IMG/VR virus record: IMGVR_UViG_3300013772_000037
Span: 1 to 31,070 of that record
DNA length: 31,070 bases
Reading direction: 5' to 3' (one strand)
From: a virus
Within the stretch, counting starts at the first letter, position 1. The number at the start of each line of letters is the position of its first letter. This document shows, piece by piece, positions 7,632-13,711 of this stretch. A program made the translations under genes and the position numbers. The notes under the pieces were generated by a model that was not told where the DNA came from, did no database searches, and saw nothing but the letters and a program-made list of their open reading frames with translations.

Positions 7632-7952
7632 ATGAATCAAATCACACAACGCCCGGAACCCTTCGATTGGAGCCAGTACCAGAGAACTTATAACAACGCC
7701 ATCGATATCGTCGGCCAGGCGGTAGGTCATGCCCGCAGAACACACAAACCATTGAAGGCAATTATTTTGAAGCCGGCAAGCCACGACCTCCTCCGCGCTG
7801 GAGTAAAGCTCCTCATGGCAAAGCTGGGACAGAAGATGGATGAAATGGCGCCGATGTTTTTCGATGGCGTGGAAATAAAACGAGGCAACTCAATGCAATT
7901 CGACAGCATCAAATGTGAATATTACCAGAGCACGATCAATGAAATGCCCTAA
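7632..7952 (+). CDS. hypothetical protein of the neck region
   Basis: A 106-residue helical and beta-mixed protein: DWSQYQRTYNNAIDIVGQAV is followed by KAIILKPASHDLLRAGVKLL and a short beta-like end (FFDGVEIKRGNSMQFDSIKC). No family recognised, no signal peptide. Its stop overlaps the start of the virion morphogenesis gene (TAATG). By position it may be a neck or head accessory factor. Confidence 0.6.
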   Translation: MNQITQRPEPFDWSQYQRTYNNAIDIVGQAVGHARRTHKPLKAIILKPASHDLLRAGVKLLMAKLGQKMDEMAPMFFDGVEIKRGNSMQFDSIKCEYYQSTINEMP

Positions 7953-8392
7953 TGGATAACAAATTTGGCACCGGCCTGATGATGCAGAACCTGGAAAAGC
8001 TTAAACGTGAGCTCCCGGTTTTACTCGCCAATCAGGCGCAACGGCATTTCACGGCCAACTTTAAAGCGCAGGGATTCGAAGGCGATCACTGGAAGGAAGT
8101 GAAGCGCCGCATTGAAGGAACACCGGAATACAAGTATCCGAAGACAAAGGGACTCAGCCGGCGGACCAGCCCGATACTGGTGAGGACAGGAAAACTCAGA
8201 CGGGCCGTGAGCGAATCGATACGGAGCAAAACATTTACATCGATAAAACTGGTGGCAGCATTACCGTACGCGAACTATCAGAATGAAGGAACCGACACAA
8301 TACCAAAGCGACAATTTATGGGCGATAGCCCGCAGCTGAGAAAACTGCAAACAGAATTGATCACCGACTATATGAAAAAATTACAGCCTTGA
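7952..8392 (+). CDS. virion morphogenesis / tail completion protein (Mu gpG, HK97 gp10-like)
   Basis: A 146-residue protein with the hallmarks of the phage virion morphogenesis family. It has a helical N-terminus ending NFKAQGFEGDHWKEVKRR, then SPILVRTGKLRRAVSESI (TG.LRR), a strand KLVAALPYANYQNEGT (the YA..HN.G element) and IPKRQFMGDSPQLRK (the R.F.G.S element). These proteins complete the tail end or the head-tail joint. The gene overlaps the following 44-codon frame by TTGA. Length and order (after portal and gpF) agree with Mu-like phages. Confidence 0.85.
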   Translation: MDNKFGTGLMMQNLEKLKRELPVLLANQAQRHFTANFKAQGFEGDHWKEVKRRIEGTPEYKYPKTKGLSRRTSPILVRTGKLRRAVSESIRSKTFTSIKLVAALPYANYQNEGTDTIPKRQFMGDSPQLRKLQTELITDYMKKLQP

Positions 8393-8523
8393 AAAACAAG
8401 AACAAAAAAACCGACAAAGCAAAAAGAAGGCTTCGACACCTAAAAAACGAATTTAAGCAGAGGCAGGCGTCGGCAGAATTTAAACAGAAGGCACTGGCCT
8501 TTGAAAAACAGTACGAACTATGA
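8389..8523 (+). CDS. small lysine-rich helical protein
   Basis: A 44-codon frame starts with TTG overlapping the previous stop (TTGA) and ends over the ATG of the next small gene (ATGA). It is strongly basic at first (KNKNKKTDKAKRRLRHLKNE) and continues as a predicted amphipathic helix (FKQKALAFEKQYEL). It fills the whole gap between two genes without slack, which supports translation. Function unknown; nucleic acid binding is possible from charge alone. Confidence 0.5.
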   Translation: MKNKNKKTDKAKRRLRHLKNEFKQRQASAEFKQKALAFEKQYEL

Positions 8524-8687
8524 TACCAGGAATGTTAAACGGAGAGGTTGTTTTTTATTGGCAAACAGATAAAAACGTACCGATGAAAGGCGACATGATA
8601 AATTACGAGGGAGTGAATTACGAAGTTCTGTACCGGTATTACACCGGCATGAACTTGCAATTAATTTTAAGAACATGGCCGGAATAA
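8520..8687 (+). CDS. small beta-rich neck protein candidate
   Basis: A 55-residue frame with ATG overlapping the preceding stop and its own end overlapping the next gene by 13 bases. The sequence is a run of short strands with turns (NGEVVFYWQTDKNVPMKGDM, then NYEGVNYEVLYRYYTG, then LQLILRTW). Size, beta character and position between the gp10-like gene and the tail terminator candidate fit a head-tail joining (stopper) protein. This is inference from location; no family signature is certain. Confidence 0.55.
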   Translation: MIPGMLNGEVVFYWQTDKNVPMKGDMINYEGVNYEVLYRYYTGMNLQLILRTWPE

Positions 8688-9289
8688 AGCAACCCATACA
8701 GGACGTACTCGCCAAGTTGGCAACGCTGACGGTAACTAACGCCGACGGGCAAACGTTATTTCTTTACACGAGGATATGGAATGAGCAGCCCAAATTTGAA
8801 GAGGATGGACACGGCACGGTTTACCCAAAGCCGGCAGCCTTTGTCGAAGTGGTCAACAAAGCAGAATACAAAGAAATCGGCGTCGGGTTCCGGGCTTGCG
8901 ATATCGCATGGCGGGTACACCTGATACATGAATATTATAATCAGGATGGAACCTTCGAGCAAGATCTTACAATTTTTGATTTAAGGGACCAGGTGATCAT
9001 GCTCCTGGCGCTTTACCAACCGACCGCATGCGGACCGATGGTTTGCGTCGCGGAGGATCAGCAATACGATCACAAAAACATTTATCACTGGACCCTCGAT
9101 TTCATTTGCCACTTCATCGACAGCAAGGGAAGCTGGTACGACCCTGCAGCTGGCAAGTACATCTACAGCACACCGCCCACGGGACTGGACATCGAGGTTT
9201 CTGATATCAGCAACAGGTCGGTAATGATCACTGAAGGATTCCAGGCAATCCTGGGAGAAACCGGACAAAACGTAATTGTACCAGAATGA
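8675..9289 (+). CDS. tail terminator-like / tail completion protein
   Basis: A 204-residue protein. It opens with a helix (IKQPIQDVLAKLATL), then strands with a KPAAFVEVVNK element, a long strand DIAWRVHLIHEYYN and helix FDLRDQVIMLLALYQP, followed by a pair of strands (YDHKNIYHWTLDFICHFIDS). This order matches the tail terminator fold that caps the tube and sheath at the head-proximal end. The last 50 residues are an extension. Position after the gp10-like and small neck genes supports the assignment. The exact family is uncertain. Confidence 0.55.
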   Translation: MAGIKQPIQDVLAKLATLTVTNADGQTLFLYTRIWNEQPKFEEDGHGTVYPKPAAFVEVVNKAEYKEIGVGFRACDIAWRVHLIHEYYNQDGTFEQDLTIFDLRDQVIMLLALYQPTACGPMVCVAEDQQYDHKNIYHWTLDFICHFIDSKGSWYDPAAGKYIYSTPPTGLDIEVSDISNRSVMITEGFQAILGETGQNVIVPE

Positions 9290-9438
9290 CAAGACTCATC
9301 ATCATATTAGCGATTGCCATAGTGATTGCCATCCTCTGCATTGAGAAACCAAAAAGCACACGAGCCTCCCGGAGGATCCACCAGATGAGAATCAACACAA
9401 TCAAACGCATGGAAGCGCGCAACTTAAAAAAGAAATAA
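9286..9438 (+). CDS. small single-pass membrane protein
   Basis: A 50-residue frame whose ATG overlaps the previous stop (ATGA). Residues 3-18 are a continuous hydrophobic segment (RLIIILAIAIVIAILCIEK); the rest is a strongly basic tail (RASRRIHQMR, KRMEARNLKKK), which would lie in the cytoplasm. No family recognised. Tight coupling and the clear membrane segment favour a real gene. A role in lysis, exclusion or membrane-linked assembly is possible. Confidence 0.55.
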   Translation: MTRLIIILAIAIVIAILCIEKPKSTRASRRIHQMRINTIKRMEARNLKKK

Positions 9439-9443
9439 CCATA

Positions 9444-10301
9444 ATGGCCAGAAGTATATCAACGATTCAACAGCAGATCCTTGACAACATAACAGCGGAC
9501 CCAACAATCGGCCCGGCACTAACGAGCACCAGTAAACGGGCAATATTTTTAATATTAGCCTTCATTGTTGCCACAGCTATAAACCTCCTGGAGCAACTGA
9601 TCGACATTTTTACTTTGAACGTTGAAGCAATAGCTGCAGCTGCAGCACCGGCAACAGCCGCCTGGATCCAGGCACAAATTTTTAAATTCCAATATTCGGC
9701 GACGGTGCCGCAGACGATCCAAATAATCAACCTTGCCCCTTCATACCCGATCATTGACACCACGCTACAAATCGTTACCCGCTGCAGCGTTACCACATCG
9801 GTAGCAAACCAGGTGCAGATAAAAGTGGCAAAGGGGACGCCCACGCCCATAGCACTTGTTACAGCAGAGCTGAACGCCCTGAAAGCATACATCAATCCGC
9901 CCTACGGCGTTGGAATTGCCGGCGTAACATACAATATTACCAGCGGCAACCCGGACCAGCTATACCTCGCGGGCACTATTTTCTATAACGGAGGATACAG
10001 CGCCGTAATTTCCGCCAACGTTATCGCAGCAATCACAACCTTCTTAACAACGGTACCTTTTAACGGGCAGATGAAACTTTCAGATCTGGAGCTGGCCATT
10101 CGGGCCGTCGCCGGCGTTAACGATGTTTTACTTGTGAATGTAGCCGCTCGATCTGACGCCCAGGCATTCGGAACAGGTACCAGCCTGATACTTTCGCAAA
10201 CAGTACTCGCGCGTTTATGGAATACCGTTAGCGGGTACATAATCCCGGAAACAACAGCAGGACAAACACTCGCCACAAGCCTAACATTTACAGCAGAATG
10301 A
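9444..10301 (+). CDS. baseplate assembly protein J-like (Mu gp47 type)
   Basis: A 285-residue baseplate wedge candidate. The N-terminus has the hydrophobic helix SKRAIFLILAFIVATAINLL seen in J-like proteins of Bacteroidota phages, then WIQAQIFKFQYSATVP. The C-terminal half has the typical J pattern: IFYNGGYSAVISANVIAAI, VPFNGQMKLSDLELAIRAV, AGVNDVLLVNVAARSD. It joins the hub to the fibres at the tail tip. In most Mu-like phages this gene follows gp46; here it is about 14 kb upstream of the gp25/gp46-like gene, within the head-neck region. Confidence 0.75.
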   Translation: MARSISTIQQQILDNITADPTIGPALTSTSKRAIFLILAFIVATAINLLEQLIDIFTLNVEAIAAAAAPATAAWIQAQIFKFQYSATVPQTIQIINLAPSYPIIDTTLQIVTRCSVTTSVANQVQIKVAKGTPTPIALVTAELNALKAYINPPYGVGIAGVTYNITSGNPDQLYLAGTIFYNGGYSAVISANVIAAITTFLTTVPFNGQMKLSDLELAIRAVAGVNDVLLVNVAARSDAQAFGTGTSLILSQTVLARLWNTVSGYIIPETTAGQTLATSLTFTAE

Positions 10302-10561
10302 TACCAAAACTTATTTTAATAATCTGGGCGATGGCGAACATTACACTGTTTTTGGTTGCAGGCTGCAGCCAAAGAGATATCCCGCAGGCTGAGATCGGCA
10401 CCTTCGAAGTGATATCAGCCGACACGATACCACAGTACACCAATAGCCGGTACGTTACCACATGGTATGACATTGCGCACAAGGTGACCTATACGGTATA
10501 TACTAACTACCCCTCCGGGTTTAGGAAGGGACAAACCATACCAGGACTCATAAGAAAATAA
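10298..10561 (+). CDS. small lipoprotein
   Basis: An 87-residue protein with a lipoprotein signal: a hydrophobic segment (LILIIWAMANITLFLVAG) ends in a lipobox V-A-G-C with Cys23 as the modified residue. The mature part of 65 residues is polar and beta-prone (VTTWYDIAHKVTYTVYTNYP). It would be anchored in a membrane facing the periplasm or outside. It overlaps the J-like gene and abuts the next baseplate gene, yet a lipoprotein is not a virion part. Superinfection exclusion or receptor blocking are known jobs of phage lipoproteins (for example T5 Llp); that is inference here. Confidence 0.7.
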   Translation: MIPKLILIIWAMANITLFLVAGCSQRDIPQAEIGTFEVISADTIPQYTNSRYVTTWYDIAHKVTYTVYTNYPSGFRKGQTIPGLIRK

Positions 10562-11235
10562 TGGCCAACATAAACGATATCAGCTTTTCAAAATTCGCGC
10601 AAAGGATGCTGCCACCGGACAAACGCAACCCGGTCATCACTGCGTTTTTGAATGCGCTGCTGGCACCGCTGCAGTGGATCTCCCGACTTTGGCTGGTAGA
10701 ATACACCGCCGGCACGACCGCGGCTGCCTGGTCTAACGCCATCACCTACGCGAAATATGACCAGGTGATTTATCAAAAAGTTGTTTTTGAAAGCCAGATA
10801 AACGCCAACACGTCCAACCCGCTAACGCCCATCAAATGGACAGTGGTACAAAATAATTTTATAGGCCTTGGAGAGCGGATCCTTTACAACGGGGGATGCC
10901 TGACATTGACCTATGCGCTAAACAAATGGTTCGGTACCGTATTCCGCCAGGCCACAGCGCTCAGTGATATCTACATCTCAACCAACACCCTTGTGGCGCC
11001 AGTTTTTCGGGTAGGAACTACCGAGGGACAAAGCAGCTCCGTGAGCACGATAGGCTCATCGGAATTCGTGGGTACCTCGGACGCGATCACCGTAGCGGTC
11101 AACATTTCAATCTTTGTCCCGGTCGCTGTTTACAACACCCTTGATGTAGCAATGATCAACAACAACAAAATTTTTAGAAATTTCGCTGACAGGTACATCC
11201 CTGCAGGACTTATTTATACGGTATCAACTTATTAA
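10561..11235 (+). CDS. baseplate/tail protein with chitin-binding-like module
   Basis: A 224-residue structural protein directly after the J-like gene. The first 50 residues are helical (KRNPVITAFLNALLAPLQWI). Residues 57-97 form a module AWSNAITYAKYDQVIYQKVV followed by FESQINANTSNPLTPIKW with the same spacing as the inserted modules of the connector gene at 3649 (W..a..Y..yD.V.......F.s......P...W). The C-terminal half is beta-rich (SSEFVGTSDAITVAVNISIF). It is likely a baseplate wedge or fibre-anchor protein in the place of Mu gp48; that is inferred from order. Confidence 0.6.
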   Translation: MANINDISFSKFAQRMLPPDKRNPVITAFLNALLAPLQWISRLWLVEYTAGTTAAAWSNAITYAKYDQVIYQKVVFESQINANTSNPLTPIKWTVVQNNFIGLGERILYNGGCLTLTYALNKWFGTVFRQATALSDIYISTNTLVAPVFRVGTTEGQSSSVSTIGSSEFVGTSDAITVAVNISIFVPVAVYNTLDVAMINNNKIFRNFADRYIPAGLIYTVSTY

Positions 11236-11237
11236 AA

Positions 11238-11540
11238 TTGAAAAAATATTTTGCCTTTTTATTACTATTGGCTGGTTGCACCGTGACTATCCCCATGCAC
11301 CTCCCGATACCAACACCCGAACCAACCCAAGTGAAACCGCAGGCGGACACCGCATGGAGAACGCTCGAGTTTATAAAACTGAATTCCTGCTGCTATGACA
11401 CCAGCCGCAGCATCAGTGATGAAATGCCAGGGATACTACAATACGATTCTACAAATTGGGAGTACAGACAAACAAATTCTAACGGCAAGATAATGCGCGA
11501 ATGGCGGAGAATTAACGATACAATAAATCACAACCTATGA
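11238..11540 (+). CDS. small lipoprotein
   Basis: A 100-residue protein starting at TTG 11238, three bases after the previous stop. The first 13 residues (KKYFAFLLLLAG) and Cys14 form a lipoprotein signal with lipobox L-A-G-C. A proline-rich linker follows (IPMHLPIPTPEPTQVKP) and then a small charged domain with a CC pair (LNSCCYDTSRSISDEMPG). This is the second predicted lipoprotein in the baseplate block. The proline linker could span from the membrane. Function unknown; exclusion or envelope modification is possible. Confidence 0.7.
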   Translation: MKKYFAFLLLLAGCTVTIPMHLPIPTPEPTQVKPQADTAWRTLEFIKLNSCCYDTSRSISDEMPGILQYDSTNWEYRQTNSNGKIMREWRRINDTINHNL

Positions 11541-12310
11541 AAAAACTTGATCTATCCAGCGTAAGCGCTACAAACCAATTCCCGGTAAAAGAAGGCACAC
11601 TGGACTTTATAAACCTGGCATACCAGGAATGCATAACGGCACTCGGCAATAATTTGCTCGGAGACAAAGCTAACTCGGCCAACGGATATCGCCTGTACGG
11701 GTGTAAGAACACCGGAACCGGATTAAACTTTATAATTTCCGCCGGCGCGATCTTTTATGGCGGTGAAGTTTTCCTGGTACCAGCCGCAACCTTTACTGCA
11801 GCAGGCGGACAGACAGCGGTGGCAAATATCGTTATCACCCAATACACAACCAACGCTGACCCCGTAATTTTTACAGACGCCGTATCCCGGAACGTTCACA
11901 ATATACGGTCGGTAGTTTTCGCATCGGCGGTAAGCGCAAGCGGCCTTTTTGATTTCAACAACATACGCGAAACGACGATCGGATTAAAGAATGATATCCA
12001 GGCCACACTCCCCTCATCATACACCGCAACCTTTGAACAGGACCGCGCCACATTCTTTACTTCGGCAACGGTAAACAGTACGATCACCTTCGATTTCACG
12101 GACGCGGTACCAGGGACCGTGGTACGATTGAAGTGGACTTTTGGAGCTGGACTAACGCTCACCATAAACGTCCCTGCAGGATCCACGATCATCCGCGATT
12201 CAGGCAACCTGGCCGCGGTGGCATCAGCCAACAACCTCCTTTATTTCATTTACCTGGGTAAAAACGAGGTCGGAAATGATGAGGTTTCATATACTTTAAA
12301 ACAATATTAA
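11537..12310 (+). CDS. tail fibre / baseplate-attached structural protein
   Basis: A 257-residue protein. The N-terminus (DLSSVSATNQFPVKEGTLDF, then INLAYQECITALGNNL) is of the kind found in baseplate-anchored proteins of Bacteroidota phages. The middle is a beta-rich segment (NFIISAGAIFYGGEVFLVPA) like collar domains of fibres. The C-terminal 90 residues (TVNSTITFDFTDAVPGTVVR ... NEVGNDEVSYTLKQY) look like a small jelly-roll tip domain. It probably trimerises and forms a tail fibre base or short fibre. It overlaps the previous gene by ATGA. Family call is by pattern only. Confidence 0.6.
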   Translation: MKKLDLSSVSATNQFPVKEGTLDFINLAYQECITALGNNLLGDKANSANGYRLYGCKNTGTGLNFIISAGAIFYGGEVFLVPAATFTAAGGQTAVANIVITQYTTNADPVIFTDAVSRNVHNIRSVVFASAVSASGLFDFNNIRETTIGLKNDIQATLPSSYTATFEQDRATFFTSATVNSTITFDFTDAVPGTVVRLKWTFGAGLTLTINVPAGSTIIRDSGNLAAVASANNLLYFIYLGKNEVGNDEVSYTLKQY

Positions 12311-12311
12311 A

Positions 12312-12704
12312 ATGATTTTACGGTACGCATCAGCACTGGACCCGGGAGGAGCAAGTGGAACGCCTTGCCTTTTCGGAACAACAACCGGGATAACGGGCGG
12401 CCCTTCTTTTGGGCAGGAAACCGAAAACATCAGCGGCGCCGCAGGAGCAATCGTTAATCTGCAGGTTACTCTTTACACCGTGAGCAACACAATGGGGCAG
12501 GTATTGGTGAATAGCTCTCAGGTTTTTCTGAATAACACATTTTCCGTAACCCTCGACGGCGGCGGAGCCGGCAGCTTTGTGGCCAGAGTGCAGGGAGATG
12601 CAACACAAACAGGAACGATAGTGCGGGCGATTTTTACAATCACCAGCGTTAGTATTGGACAAATCGGGTCTCCATCGGTGAAACAAATAAGCAAGGTTTT
12701 TTAA
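12312..12704 (+). CDS. small beta-rich structural protein
   Basis: A 130-residue glycine- and threonine-rich protein with alternating strands (IVNLQVTLYTVSNTMGQVLV, FSVTLDGGGAGSFVARVQ). No signal peptide. It lies one base after the fibre-like gene and resembles small head-binding or fibre tip domains. No exact family can be named. It is likely part of the virion tail tip. Confidence 0.55.
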   Translation: MILRYASALDPGGASGTPCLFGTTTGITGGPSFGQETENISGAAGAIVNLQVTLYTVSNTMGQVLVNSSQVFLNNTFSVTLDGGGAGSFVARVQGDATQTGTIVRAIFTITSVSIGQIGSPSVKQISKVF

Positions 12705-12705
12705 A

Positions 12706-12924
12706 ATGTGTAAGAAAAAGCGAATAACCCAGGTTTCAACACTGGCAAGGCAGGTGCAGACGTACCCGTCCCCGAAATACTTCGGGCTCTTTATCGCATA
12801 TGCAAACCTAAACGAGATGAAAAAATCGGAGGCTGCAGCGCATATGATTCGCTGTTTTTTTGATCAAATGCCCGAGGGAGAGAAGATCCGCATCGTTAAC
12901 TGCAGGCGGGAAATTAACTTATAA
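12706..12924 (+). CDS. small basic hypothetical protein
   Basis: A 72-residue basic protein with helix-rich composition (YFGLFIAYANLNEMKKSEAA, AHMIRCFFDQMPEGEK), similar in style to ribbon-helix-helix or small regulatory proteins, but no motif is clear. It begins one base after the previous stop. Its stop codon lies inside a 16-bp perfect palindrome (12914-12929). Confidence 0.5.
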   Translation: MCKKKRITQVSTLARQVQTYPSPKYFGLFIAYANLNEMKKSEAAAHMIRCFFDQMPEGEKIRIVNCRREINL

Positions 12925-12929
12925 GTTAA
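12914..12929. promoter_or_regulatory. 16-bp perfect palindrome (operator candidate)
   Basis: TTAACTTATAAGTTAA is identical to its own reverse complement and covers the stop codon of the gene at 12706. Its left 11 bases (TTAACTTATAA) also occur at 463-473, ahead of the helix-turn-helix gene, and its first 8 recur at 13646-13653. Symmetry suggests a dimeric DNA-binding protein site; A/T richness makes chance possible. Confidence 0.4.
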
Positions 12930-12977
12930 GTTTTAAAAGACCAAGGGATTGACAAAAGATGAATATATTGCGTAAGG

Positions 12978-13016
12978 GTTGCGATTTTTTTGTGGTCTTT
13001 GCAAAAAAATCGCAAC
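12978..13016. promoter_or_regulatory. perfect 15-bp inverted repeat with 9-base loop
   Basis: GTTGCGATTTTTTTG (12978-12992) is matched exactly by CAAAAAAATCGCAAC (13002-13016). The loop is tggtctttg. The arms put the seven T/A bases toward the loop and the GC-richer part at the base. A standard terminator would have the T run outside the stem, so this is more likely an RNA hairpin, a protein-binding site, or a bidirectional stop signal. It lies in the untranslated space between the fibre block and the accessory island. Confidence 0.6.
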
Positions 13017-13046
13017 TTAGCAGGCACTTCTTAACAATAAAAATAT

Positions 13047-13259
13047 ATGAATAAAATGCCTATAATTTACCGTTATGTTACTCAGGTTTGCAGGGCTTTT
13101 GTAAATTTGTTTACAACAAAAGCCGAACGTGAGCAAAGAAAAGCAAAAATGGAAGGAAAATTGCTTAAAGGCGGCAGCGAAATTGACGGGCGTTTTGTCA
13201 ATTTCTCTCTTGACCGTTTTCAATCTGACGGGGCTACTGGTATTATTTCTTTACCATAG
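13047..13259 (+). CDS. small basic hypothetical protein
   Basis: A 70-residue frame with ATG at 13047 after the inverted repeat. The product has a mixed hydrophobic start (IIYRYVTQVCRAFVNLFTTK), a charged region (AEREQRKAKMEGKLLKGGSE) and a short tail. It may be membrane-associated. It converges with and overlaps by 17 bases the minus-strand DUF1737-like gene, so only one of the two ends may be used as annotated. Unknown family. Confidence 0.4.
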   Translation: MNKMPIIYRYVTQVCRAFVNLFTTKAEREQRKAKMEGKLLKGGSEIDGRFVNFSLDRFQSDGATGIISLP

Positions 13260-13431
13260 CTTGCGAGCACGCGATTACGTATATTGAGTTCCCTTTTGAA
13301 TCTTTATTTGGGTGCGTAAAAATGCAGATGCCCCCGATAGGTATATACCCCTGACTCATTAATTTGTTTACCTTTTCTTCAAGCCTTTGGTAGCCCAATT
13401 CGTAAACTACTTTATATTTAATTTCTTCCAT
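13243..13431 (-). CDS. DUF1737-like protein, opposite strand
   Basis: A 62-residue minus-strand protein. It matches the layout of the DUF1737 family: an N-terminal strand KYKVVYELGYQRLEEKVNKL, then the MSQGYIPIGGICIF turn and strand, and a C-terminal YVIACSQAMVKK ending in the typical QAM-type motif. The function of the family is unknown. It is the only clearly convincing gene on the minus strand of the window and stands in a non-structural gap, so it is an accessory gene with its own expression. Promoter not identified. Confidence 0.65.
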   Translation of the reverse strand: MEEIKYKVVYELGYQRLEEKVNKLMSQGYIPIGGICIFTHPNKDSKGNSIYVIACSQAMVKK

Positions 13432-13658
13432 AGCAAATATTTTAATCCGTCTTTCGGTAAACAGAGCATGGACTCAAAACCGAAGCGTTGGCCTGCAATT
13501 TTCATTACATTTTTACTCTTGGCTGTGTTTTAGCGCCTGTTTAATATAACGCGTATTATAGGCTTTTATTCATGCCTTTGCCTGCTATAGGATTTTGAAG
13601 TGGAGCTGCTTTTTATTGGCGGTCCCGAGTAGCCTCAAATAATTGTTAACTTAAAATC
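13432..13658. other. non-coding stretch between the DUF1737-like gene and the late terminator
   Basis: No convincing gene was seen here. A 21-codon plus-strand frame at 13468-13533 (MDSKPKRWPAIFITFLLLAV plus one residue) would make a tiny membrane peptide but lacks further support. TTCGGT/ACCGAA at about 13452-13483 can form a small hairpin. The stretch may hold the promoter of the minus-strand gene and the leader of the capsid operon; no clear promoter was found. Confidence 0.4.
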
Positions 13659-13682
13659 GCCCCGCCTCGTTCGGGGCTTTTT
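13659..13682 (+). terminator. rho-independent terminator
   Basis: GCCCCG (13659-13664) pairs with CGGGGC (13672-13677) around a 7-base loop and is followed by TTTTT (13678-13682). This is the most typical terminator in the window. It would stop plus-strand transcripts from the baseplate block and island about 30 bases before the protease gene, so the capsid genes need a promoter after or inside the hairpin, or antitermination. Confidence 0.8.
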
Positions 13683-13711
13683 ACTTTTATGCCCTAACCG
13701 CGATTCCACCC

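Noticed and set aside
13445-13520. tRNA-like look of the stretch with a small hairpin
   Set aside because: The stem and loop sizes do not fit a cloverleaf and no T-loop sequence is present.
13468-13533. 21-codon frame for a tiny membrane peptide
   Set aside because: Too short and without coupling to a neighbour; kept only as a note in the non-coding entry.
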